Shown here in pieces: positions 6,045-6,907 of a stretch of 6,907 nt of DNA (positions are counted from its first letter, which is position 1; the number at the start of each line of letters is the position of its first letter). The notes under the pieces are model-generated. The model was given only the letters and a program-made list of their open reading frames with translations. It had not been told where the DNA came from and did no database searches. The translations under genes were made by a program, and so were the position numbers. Origin of the DNA: Gemmatimonadota bacterium (GTDB lineage Bacteria > Gemmatimonadota > Gemmatimonadetes > Gemmatimonadales > Gemmatimonadaceae); assembly GCA_031127185.1 (NCBI GenBank), contig JARIET010000158.1, positions 1 to 6,907 on the forward strand. Direction: 5' to 3'.

Positions 6045-6817
6045 GCGAAGCCACGAAAGAAGCGACGCGCGAGCAAACTTTTCGCCTCTGGCGCGGCGAG
6101 CGCGGCGAGGGGGAGTTCAAGGACTTCACGGCGACCGTCACGGACGGCATGGTGGTGCTCGATGCCGTACATCAGATCCAGGCGGAACAGGCCAACGACC
6201 TTGCGTGTCGCTGGAACTGCAAGGCCGGCAAGTGCGGGTCGTGCTCAGCTGAGATCAACGGCAAGCCGAAGCTGATGTGCATGACGCGGCTCGACCAGCT
6301 CCCGGCCGACGAACCGATCACGGTGGAGCCGATGAAGGCGTTCCCGCATGTGAAGGACCTCGTTACCGATGTGTCGTGGAACTTCGAAGTGAAGAAGAAG
6401 ATCCTGAAGTTCCAGCCGCGCACGCCGGACGCAGCGGATGGAACCTGGATCATCAAGCAGCAGGATGCCGACCGCGTGCAGGAGTATCGGAAGTGCATCG
6501 AATGCTTCCTGTGCCAGGACGTCTGCCACGTGCTGCGAGACCATCACAAGCACGATGAGTTTATCGGCCCACGGTTCCTGACATACGCTGCAGCGCTGGA
6601 AATGCACCCGCTCGACACCGGCGACCGCGTGCCGGCGCTGAAGGAAGATTTCGGGATCGGATACTGCAACATCACCAAGTGCTGCACGGACGTCTGTCCC
6701 GAGCATATCCACATCACCGACAACGCGATCATTCCGCTCAAGGAGCGGGTGGTTGACCAATTTTACGATCCGATTGGTAAGCTCGTGCAAATATTTTCGC
6801 GACGTAAACAGGGTTAA
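6041..6817 (+). CDS. sdhB: Succinate dehydrogenase iron-sulfur subunit SdhB
   Basis: SdhB carries electrons from the flavin of SdhA to the membrane anchor through three iron-sulfur clusters. The 258-residue protein has an N-terminal plant-type ferredoxin domain with Cys60, Cys65, Cys68 and Cys80 for [2Fe-2S], and a C-terminal domain with two motifs. By alignment with E. coli SdhB (offset of three), Cys152, Cys155, Cys158 and Cys219 bind [4Fe-4S], and Cys162, Cys209 and Cys215 bind [3Fe-4S]. All ligands are present. Two extra cysteines stand next to ligands: Cys56, in the CRWNC run, and Cys214. A conserved FIGP follows the first C-terminal motif. His163 follows Cys162 where a proline is common. 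The GTG start overlaps the sdhA stop by four bases (GTGA) and has GAGG seven bases upstream (6030-6033), so translation is coupled and subunits are probably made in equal amounts. It is the last gene of the operon here. Confidence 0.97.
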   Translation: MSEATKEATREQTFRLWRGERGEGEFKDFTATVTDGMVVLDAVHQIQAEQANDLACRWNCKAGKCGSCSAEINGKPKLMCMTRLDQLPADEPITVEPMKAFPHVKDLVTDVSWNFEVKKKILKFQPRTPDAADGTWIIKQQDADRVQEYRKCIECFLCQDVCHVLRDHHKHDEFIGPRFLTYAAALEMHPLDTGDRVPALKEDFGIGYCNITKCCTDVCPEHIHITDNAIIPLKERVVDQFYDPIGKLVQIFSRRKQG

Positions 6818-6821
6818 CAGT

Positions 6822-6858
6822 CGGGGAACTACGGGACGTGAGGGGAGGACAGGGGACG
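6822..6858 (-). repeat. 37-bp inverted repeat flanking sdhCAB, downstream copy
   Basis: The reverse complement of this stretch matches 3336-3372 at 34 of 37 positions. It begins five bases after the sdhB stop. On the plus strand it contains GGGG runs at 6823-6826, 6842-6845 and 6852-6855 and GGG at 6833-6835, so the G-rich strand is here the sdh coding strand, opposite to the upstream copy, and would be present in the sdh mRNA 3' end. Confidence 0.85.
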
Positions 6859-6864
6859 GACAAC

Positions 6865-6888
6865 TGCCCCGACATCACCACCGGGGCA
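6865..6888 (+). terminator. Possible sdhCAB transcription end hairpin
   Basis: TGCCCCG (6865-6871) and CGGGGCA (6882-6888) form a perfect seven-base-pair GC-rich stem with a ten-base loop, 48 bases after the sdhB stop. No T tract follows (next bases TTGACC), so it is not a classical intrinsic terminator. It could still stabilise the mRNA end. The remaining bases to the window end show nothing else I can name. Confidence 0.35.
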
Positions 6889-6907
6889 TTGACCAACGTC
6901 AGTGCCC

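Noticed and set aside
3336..6858. Composite transposon bounded by the 37-bp inverted repeats
   Set aside because: There is no transposase, no visible target duplication, the left copy is part of a longer tandem array, and the cargo is a core respiratory operon.

Overview
The window looks like a chromosomal housekeeping region of a high-GC, free-living bacterium. My best guess is Gemmatimonadota or a related phylum, as a moderate-confidence inference from gene content and remembered protein resemblance. Actinobacteria are less likely: the succinate dehydrogenase is of the mycobacterial Sdh1 kind, but the neighbouring rpsU and mutS2 are genes that mycobacteria lack. I see no phage, transposase, CRISPR or tRNA genes.

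Left part (bases 1-3111, all minus strand, so read right to left): rpsU (ribosomal protein S21), then a 154-bp gap with a strong terminator-like hairpin, then mutS2, then the first 99 codons of dnaG (primase), which runs off the window. mutS2 and dnaG overlap by four bases (GTGA). This resembles the rpsU-dnaG-rpoD macromolecular synthesis operon of E. coli with mutS2 placed between rpsU and dnaG. The hairpin sits where E. coli has its attenuating terminator.

Middle (3112-3394): a divergent intergenic region between rpsU and the sdh genes. It holds a likely rpsU promoter and leader, and an array of C-run units about 10 bp long on the plus strand (G-runs on the minus strand, with G-quadruplex potential). 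A 37-bp piece of this array recurs in inverted orientation, with three mismatches, just after the sdh genes.

Right part (3395-6817, plus strand): a compact sdhC-sdhA-sdhB operon for a complex II that oxidises succinate to fumarate and passes electrons to quinone. SdhC is a single anchor with five predicted membrane helices that resembles the mycobacterial Sdh1 anchor. In that 'type F' complex II the anchor carries a membrane-embedded Rieske-type [2Fe-2S] cluster. SdhA has the flavin-linking histidine and the catalytic residues, and SdhB has all cysteines for three iron-sulfur clusters. Between sdhC and sdhA lies a 14-codon mini-ORF with a strong ribosome binding site that overlaps both the sdhC stop and the sdhA start. 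The window ends in about 90 bp of non-coding sequence with the inverted repeat copy and a small GC hairpin.

The genes are mostly ordinary. The points most worth a second look are the type F complex II outside Actinobacteria, the rpsU-mutS2-dnaG arrangement with its hairpin, the G-run array with its inverted copy, and the coupling mini-ORF.
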